A model generated the notes under the pieces. The model was given only the letters and a program-made list of their open reading frames with translations. It made no database searches and had not been told where the DNA came from. DNA of 43,648 bases, taken from the NCBI GenBank assembly GCA_013297875.1, contig JAAFIW010000032.1, positions 1 to 43,648 on the forward strand, read 5' to 3'. Shown piece by piece: positions 1 through 9,499 of the stretch. The DNA is from Comamonadaceae bacterium. GTDB lineage: Bacteria > Pseudomonadota > Gammaproteobacteria > Burkholderiales > Burkholderiaceae_C. The translations under genes and the position numbers were made by a program. Position 1 is the stretch's first letter, and the number at the start of each line of letters is the position of its first letter.

Positions 1-1
1 A

Positions 2-295
2 CCCGCACCTGGCTTCCGTCTGTGCGGTGAGACCAGCGTGTTGACGTTCAATGCACCCGGCGGCCAGTCCGTTCTGGGTGCCGAGATCGCCCGCACTGAC
101 TTCAGCACAGGTACGATCCGTGACGGTTGGGCCAATGTCGCTACACCTGGCGTGGCAACCGGTGTTGCACCTTCCGCAGGCGGCAACGGCCTGCCCATCA
201 TTGGTAAGGCCTTCACACGCGCTGGTAACGGCACCGTGTCGGCTAACTTTGGTGCAGCTTGGGAACACCGCTACATTCGCCCTGTTACACCTTGA
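2..295 (+). CDS. C-terminal end of an unrecognised protein (5' truncated by window edge)
   Basis: An open frame runs in from the left edge and stops with TGA at 293-295, giving about 97 residues. The visible part is rich in Gly, Ala, Ser and Thr and ends in an aromatic and basic stretch (WEHRYIRPVTP). There is no transmembrane segment and only one Cys in the visible part. The composition resembles secreted or surface beta-rich proteins, but I recognise no family. A strong terminator follows about 90 bases downstream, so this is the last gene of its transcript. Confidence 0.6.
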   Translation, partial: PAPGFRLCGETSVLTFNAPGGQSVLGAEIARTDFSTGTIRDGWANVATPGVATGVAPSAGGNGLPIIGKAFTRAGNGTVSANFGAAWEHRYIRPVTP

Positions 296-383
296 TTGGT
301 GCAACATAAGCTGAAGAGATTTCTCAATTGCTGAGAGCTTCAACTTAAGAATAATTGATCGACGTTGTTAGCGCAACTTAATA

Positions 384-411
384 AGGCGGGGAGTAATCCC
401 CGCCTTTTTTT
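384..411 (+). terminator. Rho-independent terminator
   Basis: A perfect 8-bp stem (AGGCGGGG at 384-391 and CCCCGCCT at 398-405) with a 6-base loop is followed by a run of seven T (405-411). It lies about 90 bases after the stop of the left-edge gene. Confidence 0.93.
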
Positions 412-831
412 ATGGGTGTCGATAAGCGCTTGGAAAATCTGCATAAGCCCCAGCGGTCTGTGATCAAACCAGACTAAGTTTCGCCTCCACATTTCCGCAG
501 ACTGTCTGGCTGACGGAAATGGATCGGCAAGCGGCCTGCCGATAGGGCGAGTTGATCACTGCTTCTGCATGGGCAAGGCACGAGAATCCAGGTGACAAAA
601 CGCTTGCATTCTTTGTCTCTCCAAACCCTAATGGAAATTCTGGCTTCAACAAAATCTTTATCGTATGCAAAGCCTTGACTGGGCGAGCAAGCGCACTTTG
701 TCAGTCAACCTCGATGCCGCTGTACGATCACGGCTACACCGTAAGCCAACGGTTGGAGAATCGATAGACGCTCTGGGGTTGACTCGTTGGTGTAACTTGG
801 CCAGCGGTAGCAATCCCCGCGATCTATAAGG
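412..831. other. Gene-poor spacer of about 420 bp
   Basis: I see no convincing gene here. Short open frames exist on both strands but none has family features. Two small inverted repeats are visible: TTTCCG/CGGAAA around 492-518 and ATCGGCA/TGCCGAT at 523-543. They could be remnants of a mobile element, but nothing identifies one. Confidence 0.5.
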
Positions 832-1392
832 CTACTTCCAGCGCTCCACCTCAATCTCCACCGTGCCGCCATCGCTGCTCATCATCAGGCTGCCTTCCTG
901 TATCGTGGCTTGCAGCTGCATGCTGCGCTGGGCGAGCTTGGCCAGGCTTTGCGAGGCCTCACTGGGGATGCGCCAAACCTGGAGTTTTTCCAGCCGGGTG
1001 AGTTTGGTTTGTATGCTCTTCCACCACAGGTCGGCCGAATGGGCAAAGCAGTAGACCAGCACCTGGTCCGCCTTGCTGCAGGCGCGCGTGAGCGGTTTGT
1101 CTTCGGGCTGGCCCACTTCTATCCACAGCCGGGGCCGCTCGGTGTAGTCGCGCAGCCAGACGTCGGGCTCGTCGGGGTTGGACATGCCATCACCGAAGGC
1201 CAGCGTCCCGTCGCCGTGACACACCGATTGCAGCTGGTGGGCGTTGATGGCCAGCGCCGCCAGCCGGATCATCATGCGTTCGTCAGTCTCGCTGGGGTGA
1301 CGGGCCAGGGTGAGCGCATGGTCGGCGTAGTAGCTGTGGGTGATGTCGGCCACCTGCAGGTTGGCTTTGAAGATGGTGGATTTGATGGCCAT
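832..1392 (-). CDS. yaeQ: YaeQ family protein
   Basis: This 186-residue protein matches the YaeQ family over its full length. It opens MAIKSTIFKANLQVAD and has the family segments HPSETDERMMIRLAALAINA near residue 33, the 'DEPDVWLRDYTERPRLWIEVGQP' region near 75-95, and a 'KADQVLVYCF' segment. YaeQ folds like a PD-(D/E)xK nuclease, but its cellular role is not settled. The gene is monocistronic by position, with a dispersed palindromic repeat just upstream of its start. No strong Shine-Dalgarno sequence is visible. Length is normal. Confidence 0.93.
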   Translation of the reverse strand: MAIKSTIFKANLQVADITHSYYADHALTLARHPSETDERMMIRLAALAINAHQLQSVCHGDGTLAFGDGMSNPDEPDVWLRDYTERPRLWIEVGQPEDKPLTRACSKADQVLVYCFAHSADLWWKSIQTKLTRLEKLQVWRIPSEASQSLAKLAQRSMQLQATIQEGSLMMSSDGGTVEIEVERWK

Positions 1393-1404
1393 GGGTTGTT
1401 CTAC

Positions 1405-1470
1405 TTTGCTATCTATTCAATAGCTGCTTGAGCAATGAATATATGGGCTGATGGCCGGTTTGATTGAAAA
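1405..1470 (+). repeat. Dispersed palindromic repeat, copy 1 (intergenic)
   Basis: Full-length copy of the family seen throughout the window. It has a GCTAT...ATAGC inverted pair, the core ATAGCTGCTTGAGCA, then about 10 variable bases and a GGGCTG-ATGGCC tail. It lies between yaeQ and purB. Confidence 0.8.
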
Positions 1471-1480
1471 TTAACCCTTG

Positions 1481-2956
<1,476 letters not shown>

Positions 2957-3041
2957 TCAGCCGATTGACATCCTGGCGGGCTGCATCACACTAGAATCGT
3001 CATGACTATTTCGACACCCTCTCAGAGAGAAACCCCCACCC

Positions 3042-3656
3042 ATGAAATTGATTGGCTCGACCAGCAGCCCCTACGTGCGCAAAGTGCGCGTCGTGATGGC
3101 CGAGAAAAAGTTGGACTACCAGTTCGTCACCGAAGACGTCTGGGCGGCCGACACCACCATTGGCCAGAGCAACCCACTGGGCAAAGTGCCCTGCCTGGTG
3201 ATGGAAGGCGGCGAGGCGCTGTTTGATTCGCGGGTGATCGTGGAATACCTGGACACCTTGTCGCCGGTGGGCAAGCTGATTCCGCAAATGGGCCGCGAAC
3301 GCGCTGAAGTCAAAACCTGGGAAGCGCTGGCCGATGGCGTGCTGGACGCCCTGATCACGGCACGGCTGGAAGCCCACTGGGCGGGCCGCACCAAGGCCCA
3401 GCGCAGCACGGTGTGGATAGACCGCCAGATCGATAAAACCCGCGCCGCCTTGGTTGCCATGGACAAAGGCCTGGGCGACAAGCCGTTTTGCGCTGGCATT
3501 CACCTAAGCCTGGCCGACGTGGCCGTTGGCTGCGCCCTGGGATACCTGGACTTTCGCTTCCCCGAGATTGACTGGCGCACGCCACACCCCAATTTGCTCA
3601 AGCTGTACGACAAGCTGGCGCTGCGGGTGAGTTTTTCGGAGACGGTTCCGAGTTGA
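3042..3656 (+). CDS. Glutathione S-transferase family protein
   Basis: This 204-residue cytosolic protein is a GST of the YibF-like group. The N-terminal thioredoxin-like domain (about residues 1-80) opens MKLIGSTSSPYVRKVRVVMAEK with the Ser-rich catalytic loop 'TSSPYVRKVR', then has 'NPLGKVPCL' (cis-Pro loop) and 'LFDSRVIVEYLD' (glutathione gamma-glutamyl binding). The C-terminal helical domain has the 'LADVAVGCAL' N-capping motif. The substrate is unknown. It is transcribed away from purB and ends at a long palindrome. Confidence 0.93.
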   Translation: MKLIGSTSSPYVRKVRVVMAEKKLDYQFVTEDVWAADTTIGQSNPLGKVPCLVMEGGEALFDSRVIVEYLDTLSPVGKLIPQMGRERAEVKTWEALADGVLDALITARLEAHWAGRTKAQRSTVWIDRQIDKTRAALVAMDKGLGDKPFCAGIHLSLADVAVGCALGYLDFRFPEIDWRTPHPNLLKLYDKLALRVSFSETVPS

Positions 3657-3664
3657 AATTCGGA

Positions 3665-3806
3665 GGCGGGGGCAGGACGCAGAGGTTGCGAAGGACGCGA
3701 AAAAATTCAAAAGTAAGTCAAAAATTTTGAAAATGCCAATTCAATTTTTGGTTGTTCTTTTGAGTCCTTCGCGAATCCTTCGCGGCCTCTGCGTCCCTGG
3801 CCCCGC
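3665..3806. repeat. Long imperfect palindrome of the GCGAAGGACGCGAA family
   Basis: The left arm 3665-3713 and right arm 3757-3806 are imperfect reverse complements of about 48 bp, built from units such as GACGCAGAGG and CGCGAAGGA around an AT-rich centre. It fills the space between two convergent genes and probably serves as a bidirectional terminator. Confidence 0.85.
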
Positions 3807-3808
3807 TT

Positions 3809-4252
3809 TCAGCCACCAGCTCGTTTTTTCAACCACCGCATGAAACTGCCCAGCACAGGTAGCTTTTCGTACAGCTCTTCGGCGGCGTCCCAGTAGTCGC
3901 GGTGGTAGGTGATGCGGCCATCGGAGGCCAGTTTTAAGTGTGAGGTGCCGCGTACGGTCTGTTCTTTGCCAGTTTTTCCTTTGAAGAAGAACTTGAAATC
4001 CCACACCAGAAAACACTGATCGCCTTGCACCACCTGGCCGGTGACGACAAAGCGCGGGGCGTCTAGCGCGACGTACATGTGGGCAAAAATCTTGACAATC
4101 GCGGGCTCGCCGCGCACCTCGTTGAATGGATCCTTGAAGTAGGCGTCGGGCGTGTAGATGTTGCCCAGTTGGGCCACAGCCTGCGGCGACAGGGTCTCAA
4201 AGAAATGCACGATGCGCGCAACCGCCTCACTCTGCTCAACACCGCTGCTCAT
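3809..4252 (-). CDS. NTF2-like (SnoaL) domain protein
   Basis: This 147-residue soluble protein has the cone-shaped NTF2/SnoaL pattern: an N-terminal helix (IVHFFETLSP), 'YTPDAYFKDPFNEVRG' near residues 33-48, and the paired strands 'QCFLVWDFKFFF' and 'GTSHLKLASDGRITYHRDYWDAAEELYEKLP'. The ending resembles NTF2-like proteins beside SDR and fatty-acid-modifying genes. It is the last gene of the eight-gene operon. Its ATG overlaps the SDR stop by four bases (ATGA), so translation is probably coupled. A role in binding a lipid intermediate is inferred from context only. Confidence 0.85.
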   Translation of the reverse strand: MSSGVEQSEAVARIVHFFETLSPQAVAQLGNIYTPDAYFKDPFNEVRGEPAIVKIFAHMYVALDAPRFVVTGQVVQGDQCFLVWDFKFFFKGKTGKEQTVRGTSHLKLASDGRITYHRDYWDAAEELYEKLPVLGSFMRWLKKRAGG

Positions 4253-5118
4253 AAGCCGGTGAATTTCTTGACCACCGGAAAGAAGGCGCGGTAGGGCAGC
4301 AGGCGCAGCAGCTTCATCCAGCGGGTGAATTTGCGGGGGAAGTGGATTTCGAACTCGCCATCGGCCCAGCCTTTCAAAATTTCCTTGGCAGCCTGCTCGG
4401 AGGTGATCAGGCCAGGCATTTCAAAGTCGTTTTGCGCCGTCAGCGGCGTTTCCACAAAACCGGGGTTGACCAGGCTCACACCAATGCCGGAAGCCAGCAA
4501 GTCCACGTACATCGTCTCGGCCAGGTTGATCAGCGCGGCCTTGGTGGGCCCATAGGCCAGACTCTTGGGCAGGCCGCGAAAGCCCGCCACGCTGCTGACC
4601 AGGCTGATGTGGCCCGCGCCGCGTGCCAGCATCAACGGCAGCACAGCGTCCAGCACATGCAGGGCGCCGACGTAGTTGACCTGCTCGTGCTTGAGCATTT
4701 CGCTCAAGCTGAATTCGGTGGCTCGCAGCTCGCGGTAGTAGCCTGCGCAGTAAAAAACCATGTCCAGCGGGCCCACGGCGGCAATGCTGGCGGCGGCAGC
4801 TTTGATGGCCGGCAGATCGACTGCGTCCAGCGGGAGCGCCACCGCGCCGGGGTGCTCTGCCACGAAGGCGTCCAGCGCCTGCGCGTTGCGGGCCGACAGG
4901 TAGACCCGCGCACCGGCCGCATGCAAGGCGCTGGCGGTGGCGCGGCCAATGCCGGTGGACGCGCCCACCAGCCAGACCGACTTGCCTTTCCAGTCCACAA
5001 GCTTGGTGTTGAAGGCGGAGAACAAACCTGGTTTGCTCCTTTTTATATAGCTGCTTGAGCTTATTTCTCCTGGGCTGAAGGCAGTTTCCATTGATTTTTT
5101 CGCCTGTGCAGGATTCAT
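4249..5118 (-). CDS. Short-chain dehydrogenase/reductase
   Basis: A 289-residue classical SDR, NAD(P)-dependent. The cofactor loop GASTGIG lies at residues 52-58, and the Ser-Tyr-Lys active site is visible in 'SLVSSVAGFRG...SLAYGPTKAAL'. The start at 5118 overlaps the DUF3833 stop as ATGA. Residues about 7-29 (including SPGEISSSSYIKR) are encoded by a copy of the dispersed palindromic repeat, so the N-terminal extension before the Rossmann fold is repeat-derived. A later ATG at 5091 is possible. The C-terminal end (FPRKFTRWMKLLRLLPY...) is basic and resembles SDRs that work on membrane lipids. Confidence 0.92.
   Translation of the reverse strand: MNPAQAKKSMETAFSPGEISSSSYIKRSKPGLFSAFNTKLVDWKGKSVWLVGASTGIGRATASALHAAGARVYLSARNAQALDAFVAEHPGAVALPLDAVDLPAIKAAAASIAAVGPLDMVFYCAGYYRELRATEFSLSEMLKHEQVNYVGALHVLDAVLPLMLARGAGHISLVSSVAGFRGLPKSLAYGPTKAALINLAETMYVDLLASGIGVSLVNPGFVETPLTAQNDFEMPGLITSEQAAKEILKGWADGEFEIHFPRKFTRWMKLLRLLPYRAFFPVVKKFTGL
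5032..5100 (+). repeat. Dispersed palindromic repeat, copy 3 (inside the SDR coding sequence)
   Basis: Contains TATAGCTGCTTGAGC and a TGGGCTGAAGGC tail. It lies in frame within the N-terminal coding part of the SDR gene. Confidence 0.8.
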
Positions 5119-5642
5119 CGCTTCGTGAAGGACAAGGTCACTTCCCCCAAGGTAAAGCCAAACTTGCTCATCACCGCTTTGTTCAGCAGCACCTTGTTGT
5201 CCATCAGGTACATCCAGTCGTCAAACCGCACCTCGTAAACCTTGCCGTCCACCGGCAGCGACAGCACGTAAGTCCAGTAAAACGCATTGCCCTTGGCCTG
5301 GCCTTGCGCGGTGCCCACCACATCATCAGCAGTGCCGGTGTAGCGGCCGTCGGCAAAGCGTTTGAGCTTCCAGATGCGGCGCTGTTTTTCACCGTCGGAG
5401 TAGGTGAAGGCTTCGTCCAGCACGCCATCGTCGCCGGTCCAGGTGCAGGTCATCACCACGGTGAAGCGGCGCACCACCTTGCCCGAGCGGTCGGTGAAGA
5501 CACCCCAGGCGTCGACGATGCCGTTGAAGTACTCGCGCAGGTCCAGCACGGGCTTTTCGGTGGCGTAGTCGTCGATGGTTTGCGAGGCGCAGCCTGCCAA
5601 CGTGGTGGCCGCGGTGGCGGCAAGAAGTAAGCGGCGTTTCAT
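5115..5642 (-). CDS. DUF3833 family lipoprotein
   Basis: A 175-residue protein with a lipoprotein signal peptide (MKRRLLLAATAATTLAGC, lipobox LAGC with Cys18), so probably membrane-anchored. The mature part matches DUF3833: 'LDLREYFNGIVDAWGVFTDRSGKVVRRF', 'DEAFTYSDGEKQRRIWKL', 'YWTYVLSLPVDGKVYEVRFDDWMYLMD'. The ATG at 5642 overlaps the MFS stop as ATGA. DUF3833 proteins usually sit in this same fatty-acid/SDR/MFS cluster. The biochemical function is not known. Confidence 0.92.
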   Translation of the reverse strand: MKRRLLLAATAATTLAGCASQTIDDYATEKPVLDLREYFNGIVDAWGVFTDRSGKVVRRFTVVMTCTWTGDDGVLDEAFTYSDGEKQRRIWKLKRFADGRYTGTADDVVGTAQGQAKGNAFYWTYVLSLPVDGKVYEVRFDDWMYLMDNKVLLNKAVMSKFGFTLGEVTLSFTKR

Positions 5643-6925
5643 GGGGTGGCCTTTATCAAATGAAGGTGTTGGGCAGGGCGAATCACCGTGGCGTACAGCA
5701 GCACGCCCGCCACGGCTTTCAGAATGCAGGGCAGCACGCAATACGCCGCAGTGAGTGCCATCAGCGCCGACTCGTCGCGTGCGCCAGGGCTGTAGCCAAA
5801 CTGGCCCAAAAGCGGCAGGGCCAGACCGGCGGCCAGGGCCAGGTTGAGCTTGATGGCAAAGTTCCACCAGCCAAAGTAAGCGCCTTCGGACTGCCCGCGG
5901 TCACCGGCTTTGTCAATCAGGCCGGCCAACATGGCTCCCGGCAAGGCTAGGTCAGTTCCCAGCGCCATGCCGGACAGCGCACACACGGCAATAAAGGGCC
6001 ACACATCGCCGGTGCCCAGCTGCGTGGCCCAGACGAACACCAAAATTGATAGCACCATGCCCGCCAACCAGGTGCGCGCAAGCCCAATTTTTTTGACCAA
6101 CCAGAGCCAAAAGGGAATGGACAGCGCGGCAAACAAAAAGTAACTGCCCAAAAACGCAGGCTCCATGTTTTGCGGTGCCTGTAGCCGGTCTTGCACAAAA
6201 AACAGCACCAGCGTGGCTGGAATGGCACTGGCAATGCCGTTGAAAACAAACACCGCCATCAAACGCCGGAATTCAGGGCGCTGCCAGGGCAGCCAGATGT
6301 CGGTTGCAGCGGAGTGGGCGTTGGACTTGGCAACGGGTGGCACCGATTGCCGCCATGCCAACCAACCCAGCACCAGCACCACACAAAACACCGCCGTGGT
6401 GGCCGGCAGCCCCACCGCCACCGGTAGCACCGAGGCCATCAACACGCCCACCAGGCCCAGCGCTTCGCGCCACGACACGATGCGGCTGCGCTGCGCCTCG
6501 TCGCCGCCCAGCATGGCACCCCACGACTGGTGGGCCACGCTCAGCAGGCTGTAGGCGGCATAGGTAAACACCAGCGCGACCGTGGCCCAGGCGACCAGAA
6601 GCGAAGGGTCGCGCGTGGGCGGGAAAAACAGGGCACCGAAGCCAATCGCCAGCAGCAGTGCCGCCACCGCACACACCATCAACACCGCTTGGGTAGATCG
6701 GGCAAACAAGCGGTCAGACCAGCGGCCCAGCAGCGGGTCAATAAAGGCATCAAACAGCCGCGCGCCCAGCAAAATTGCGCCCAGCGTGGCCAGTGGCACA
6801 CCAAATTCTTTAGCGTAGTGGTTGGGCAGGATCACATACAGCGGCAGCGCCACAAAGGCCAGCGGCAAGCCCAGCAGGCCATAAAGCAGGCTGTTGGAAT
6901 GGCTGAAGGGCTGCCGGGCGGACAT
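5639..6925 (-). CDS. MFS transporter (MelB/GPH-like)
   Basis: A 428-residue inner-membrane protein with about 12 hydrophobic segments. The first loop 'GARLFDAFIDPLLGRWSDR' is the conserved GPH/MelB-type signature (D..DP..G..SDR), and 'SHQSWGAMLGGDEAQRSRIVSWREALG' matches the central cytoplasmic loop of that group. The substrate is unknown; neighbours suggest a lipid or lipid precursor rather than sugar. It begins two bases after the stop of the chalcone-isomerase-like gene and is coupled to the next gene by an ATGA overlap. Confidence 0.92.
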   Translation of the reverse strand: MSARQPFSHSNSLLYGLLGLPLAFVALPLYVILPNHYAKEFGVPLATLGAILLGARLFDAFIDPLLGRWSDRLFARSTQAVLMVCAVAALLLAIGFGALFFPPTRDPSLLVAWATVALVFTYAAYSLLSVAHQSWGAMLGGDEAQRSRIVSWREALGLVGVLMASVLPVAVGLPATTAVFCVVLVLGWLAWRQSVPPVAKSNAHSAATDIWLPWQRPEFRRLMAVFVFNGIASAIPATLVLFFVQDRLQAPQNMEPAFLGSYFLFAALSIPFWLWLVKKIGLARTWLAGMVLSILVFVWATQLGTGDVWPFIAVCALSGMALGTDLALPGAMLAGLIDKAGDRGQSEGAYFGWWNFAIKLNLALAAGLALPLLGQFGYSPGARDESALMALTAAYCVLPCILKAVAGVLLYATVIRPAQHLHLIKATP

Positions 6926-6927
6926 GG

Positions 6928-7515
6928 CTACTTCACCCCCGCCAGCAGCAGGTCGCGCAGCTTGGGTTGTGAGGTTTTGGGGCCCAGCCAGATCTCGAAA
7001 AACAGCTTGCCAAACTGCGCATCGGCAATTTCGCCAATCGGCTTGCCATTGAACACAAAGGCCGCACCCACACCGGGCCGGTAAACGCCCAGCAAGCGGT
7101 CGCCGGGCTTGACGGGGGGCAACATCTTGGCCAGCGTGCTTTGCCAGTGCTGACCTTGCGCTTCGCTGAAGCCGCCGCTGCGGCGCATTTCTTCCAGCGA
7201 CACACGGGCAATTTCTTCGGAACCGAATTTGCGCAGGTATTCCAGCTCCAGCGCGATGGGGTGCTCACCCAACTCGGCTGGTTTGAAGCTGGGTGCCACC
7301 CAGAGGCTGGCGTTGTAAACCTCAAAGCCCCAAAAGCGCAGCAAGCCTTTGCCACCGGCACGGGCCGTGGGAATCTGGGCCAGCACCTCGGGTTTGGACT
7401 CGGCGGAGGCGGCGGTTCCAGCGTAAGCGGTCGGCCAGGCCATGGCGATGCACAAATACAAGCCAAACAGGCAGGTAGCCCAGGTAAAACCTGCTGGAGC
7501 AGCTATCAATTTCAT
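6928..7515 (-). CDS. Chalcone isomerase-like exported protein
   Basis: A 195-residue protein with an N-terminal signal peptide (hydrophobic 10-32, AYAG cleavage region). The mature part shows the bacterial chalcone-isomerase-like pattern: 'GKGLLRFWGFEVYNASLWVAP', 'ALELEYLRKFGSEEIARVSLEEM' and 'GDRLLGVYRPGVGAAFVFNGKPIGEI'. Isomerase activity is not expected for bacterial members of this operon type; fatty-acid binding is more plausible. The start codon and first codons (MKLIAAPAG) are encoded by a fragment of the dispersed repeat. The ATG overlaps the CFA-like stop as ATGA. Confidence 0.88.
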   Translation of the reverse strand: MKLIAAPAGFTWATCLFGLYLCIAMAWPTAYAGTAASAESKPEVLAQIPTARAGGKGLLRFWGFEVYNASLWVAPSFKPAELGEHPIALELEYLRKFGSEEIARVSLEEMRRSGGFSEAQGQHWQSTLAKMLPPVKPGDRLLGVYRPGVGAAFVFNGKPIGEIADAQFGKLFFEIWLGPKTSQPKLRDLLLAGVK

Positions 7516-7516
7516 A
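7489..7516 (-). repeat. Dispersed palindromic repeat fragment at a gene start
   Basis: The minus strand reads TTGATAGCTGCTCCAGCAGG, a diverged core. It supplies the first codons of the chalcone-isomerase-like gene. Confidence 0.5.
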
Positions 7517-8747
7517 GTGATGGACCTGTTGACTTTTTCAGCGTGTACTGCACCACATCAATGTTTTGCTTGGCAAAAGCGGCCTCGCAGTACGCCAGGT
7601 AGAACTCCCACAAGCGCATGAAACGCTCGTCGAATTTCAGCGCCAACACGCGCGATTTTTCCGCCAGAAACTGCTCGCGCCAGCGCTTGAGGGTTTCGGC
7701 GTAGTCAGCGCCAAATGCAAACTCGTCGACCACCACCAGCCCCGCATGGCCCGCAGCCAGCTTGAACTCGCGTGGGCACGGCAGGCAGCCGCCGGGAAAG
7801 ACGTACTGGCGAATGAAGTCGGTGGTGTTCGCATAGCGCTCAAAGGCATCGTCGGCAATCACGATGCTTTGAATACAGGCGCGGCCACCGGGTTTGAGCA
7901 GCTTGGCCACGCTTTCAAAATAACCTGGCCAATATTCGCGGCCCACGGCTTCCACCATTTCGATGGAGCAGATCGCGTCATACGGGCCGTCTTGAATGTC
8001 GCGATAGTCCTGCAAGCGCAAATCCGCTTTGGCCGCAGTGTTGGCGCTGGCCATGCGTCGTTGCGCCCAGGCCAGTTGTTCGTGGCTGAGCGTCACGCCC
8101 ACCAGGCGCGCGTCAAATTCGGTGGTGGCCATCTCCGCCAACGCGCCCCAACCACAGCCGATTTCCAGCACCCGGTCGCCCGGCTGCACACCAGCCATGC
8201 GCAGCGCGCGGCGCACCTTGGCGTTTTGGGCTTGTGCCATGGTCTGGCTCAGGTCGCCAGAGAACAAGGCCGATGAGTAATTCATCGTGTCGTCCAGCCA
8301 CAGCTCGTAAAACGCATTGCCCAGGTCGTAATGCGCGCGGATGTTTTTGCTGCTGCCCGATTTGGTGTTGCGGTTAAGCAATTGGCGAATGCGGTAGGCC
8401 AGGCGGCCCAGCCAGGAGCCAAAAATAATGCCGTCAACCGCCGCCTGGTTGGCTATGAAAACTTGTAGCAGCTCCACCAGATTGGGCGTGCTCCAATGGC
8501 CATCGATATAGGTTTCGGCAAAGCCGATGTCACCCGACTTCAAAGCGGCTGCGCATACCTCCCAGCTGCGCAAATGCAGCGTGGCATGGGGCGTGGCATC
8601 TTTACCAAAGCGCGTGGTGGTGCCGTCGGGCATTTGCACGGTGAGCGAGCCGACTTGCAGGTTTTGCAAGAGCTTGATGGTGGTTCGCGCCGCAGCCGGT
8701 GCGTCGGGCGGAATGGCAAACGAGGAGCTGGAAGCAGTGGAATTCAT
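7512..8747 (-). CDS. Cyclopropane-fatty-acyl-phospholipid synthase-like SAM methyltransferase
   Basis: A 411-residue cytosolic or membrane-peripheral methyltransferase. The N-terminal lipid-binding region includes 'WSTPNLVELLQVF' and 'NIRAHYDLGNAFYELWLDDTMNYSSALF', a hallmark of the CFA synthase family. The SAM motif I is 'VLEIGCGWG', followed by 'GVTLSHEQLAWAQRR', 'DAICSIEMVEAVG' and 'QYVFPGGCLP'. CFA-family enzymes methylate double bonds of phospholipid acyl chains, giving cyclopropane, 10-methyl or (with partners) furan fatty acids. Pairing with an FAD amine-oxidase-like protein and DUF1365 recalls the singlet-oxygen-induced lipid cluster of Rhodobacter; the exact product here is unknown. 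Confidence 0.94.
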   Translation of the reverse strand: MNSTASSSSFAIPPDAPAAARTTIKLLQNLQVGSLTVQMPDGTTTRFGKDATPHATLHLRSWEVCAAALKSGDIGFAETYIDGHWSTPNLVELLQVFIANQAAVDGIIFGSWLGRLAYRIRQLLNRNTKSGSSKNIRAHYDLGNAFYELWLDDTMNYSSALFSGDLSQTMAQAQNAKVRRALRMAGVQPGDRVLEIGCGWGALAEMATTEFDARLVGVTLSHEQLAWAQRRMASANTAAKADLRLQDYRDIQDGPYDAICSIEMVEAVGREYWPGYFESVAKLLKPGGRACIQSIVIADDAFERYANTTDFIRQYVFPGGCLPCPREFKLAAGHAGLVVVDEFAFGADYAETLKRWREQFLAEKSRVLALKFDERFMRLWEFYLAYCEAAFAKQNIDVVQYTLKKSTGPSL

Positions 8748-9499
8748 CGCGTCACAAAAGAAGTGGGTGCCGGAGGTTGTTTGAAAAATTTCACGCGTTT
8801 GGCAAACAGGCGTGCGGCTTGCCAGTGGATGCGGGCAACGACGCCCAGCGTCATCAACGGGTGTTTGAACAAGGCTTTGCGCAAGCTGGCGGTGCTGACG
8901 GGCTGTAGCGTGCCGCTGACACTGGTTTGCAAGAGCGCTCCAGCGTTGTCGTCGTAGTCAATCCGTGCCACGGTCCGGCTGCGGGCTGCGTCAAACATGA
9001 AGCGAAAGCGGTAGCGGCCTTCGACGTTGCAAAACGGCGAGACGTGAAATACCTTGGTCGCGGTGATTTCTGCGCCGAATGCGGGCTTGTCTAGTAAGTA
9101 GCAGTGCCGCTCGCCAAAGGTGTTGTTCACCTCCACTACCACCGCGCGCAGGCTGTTGTCTGCTGCGTGGCAGTACCAAAAGCTCACCGGCTTGAAGGTG
9201 TGGCCCAGCACGCGGGGGTAGCAGTGCAGCCAGGTTTCGCCGGTGGCGTCGGTGATGCCTTCTGTGTGCAGCAATTCATCGAGCCAGGCCAGGCTGTCGG
9301 CGCGGCCATCGCCGTGGTCGCAGTCGTAAAAACTCAAAGGTGCGCGGCGGTTGCGCGGCAGCTCGCCGTTGCCGCTGTGGCGCATGGCGCGCAGGGGCAG
9401 CATTAAAAAATAGGTGGGGTAGGCAAAGGCATTGCGCGCGGGGCGCAGGCGCGTGTGGCGCACCTGGCCGAAGCCGATTTGCGGTGTGGCGGGCTTCAT
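8744..9499 (-). CDS. DUF1365 family protein
   Basis: A 251-residue protein matching DUF1365 over its length: 'GQVRHTRLRPARNAFAYPTYFLMLPL' at the N terminus, 'CYPRVLGHTFKPVSFWYCHA', 'VEVNNTFGERHCYLL' and 'KVFHVSPFCNVEGRYRFRF'. DUF1365 genes almost always sit between an FAD amine-oxidase-like gene and a CFA-like gene, as here; the reaction is not established. I start it at 9499, where ATG overlaps the FAD gene's stop as ATGA. Its own stop overlaps the CFA-like start in the same way. Confidence 0.93.
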   Translation of the reverse strand: MKPATPQIGFGQVRHTRLRPARNAFAYPTYFLMLPLRAMRHSGNGELPRNRRAPLSFYDCDHGDGRADSLAWLDELLHTEGITDATGETWLHCYPRVLGHTFKPVSFWYCHAADNSLRAVVVEVNNTFGERHCYLLDKPAFGAEITATKVFHVSPFCNVEGRYRFRFMFDAARSRTVARIDYDDNAGALLQTSVSGTLQPVSTASLRKALFKHPLMTLGVVARIHWQAARLFAKRVKFFKQPPAPTSFVTR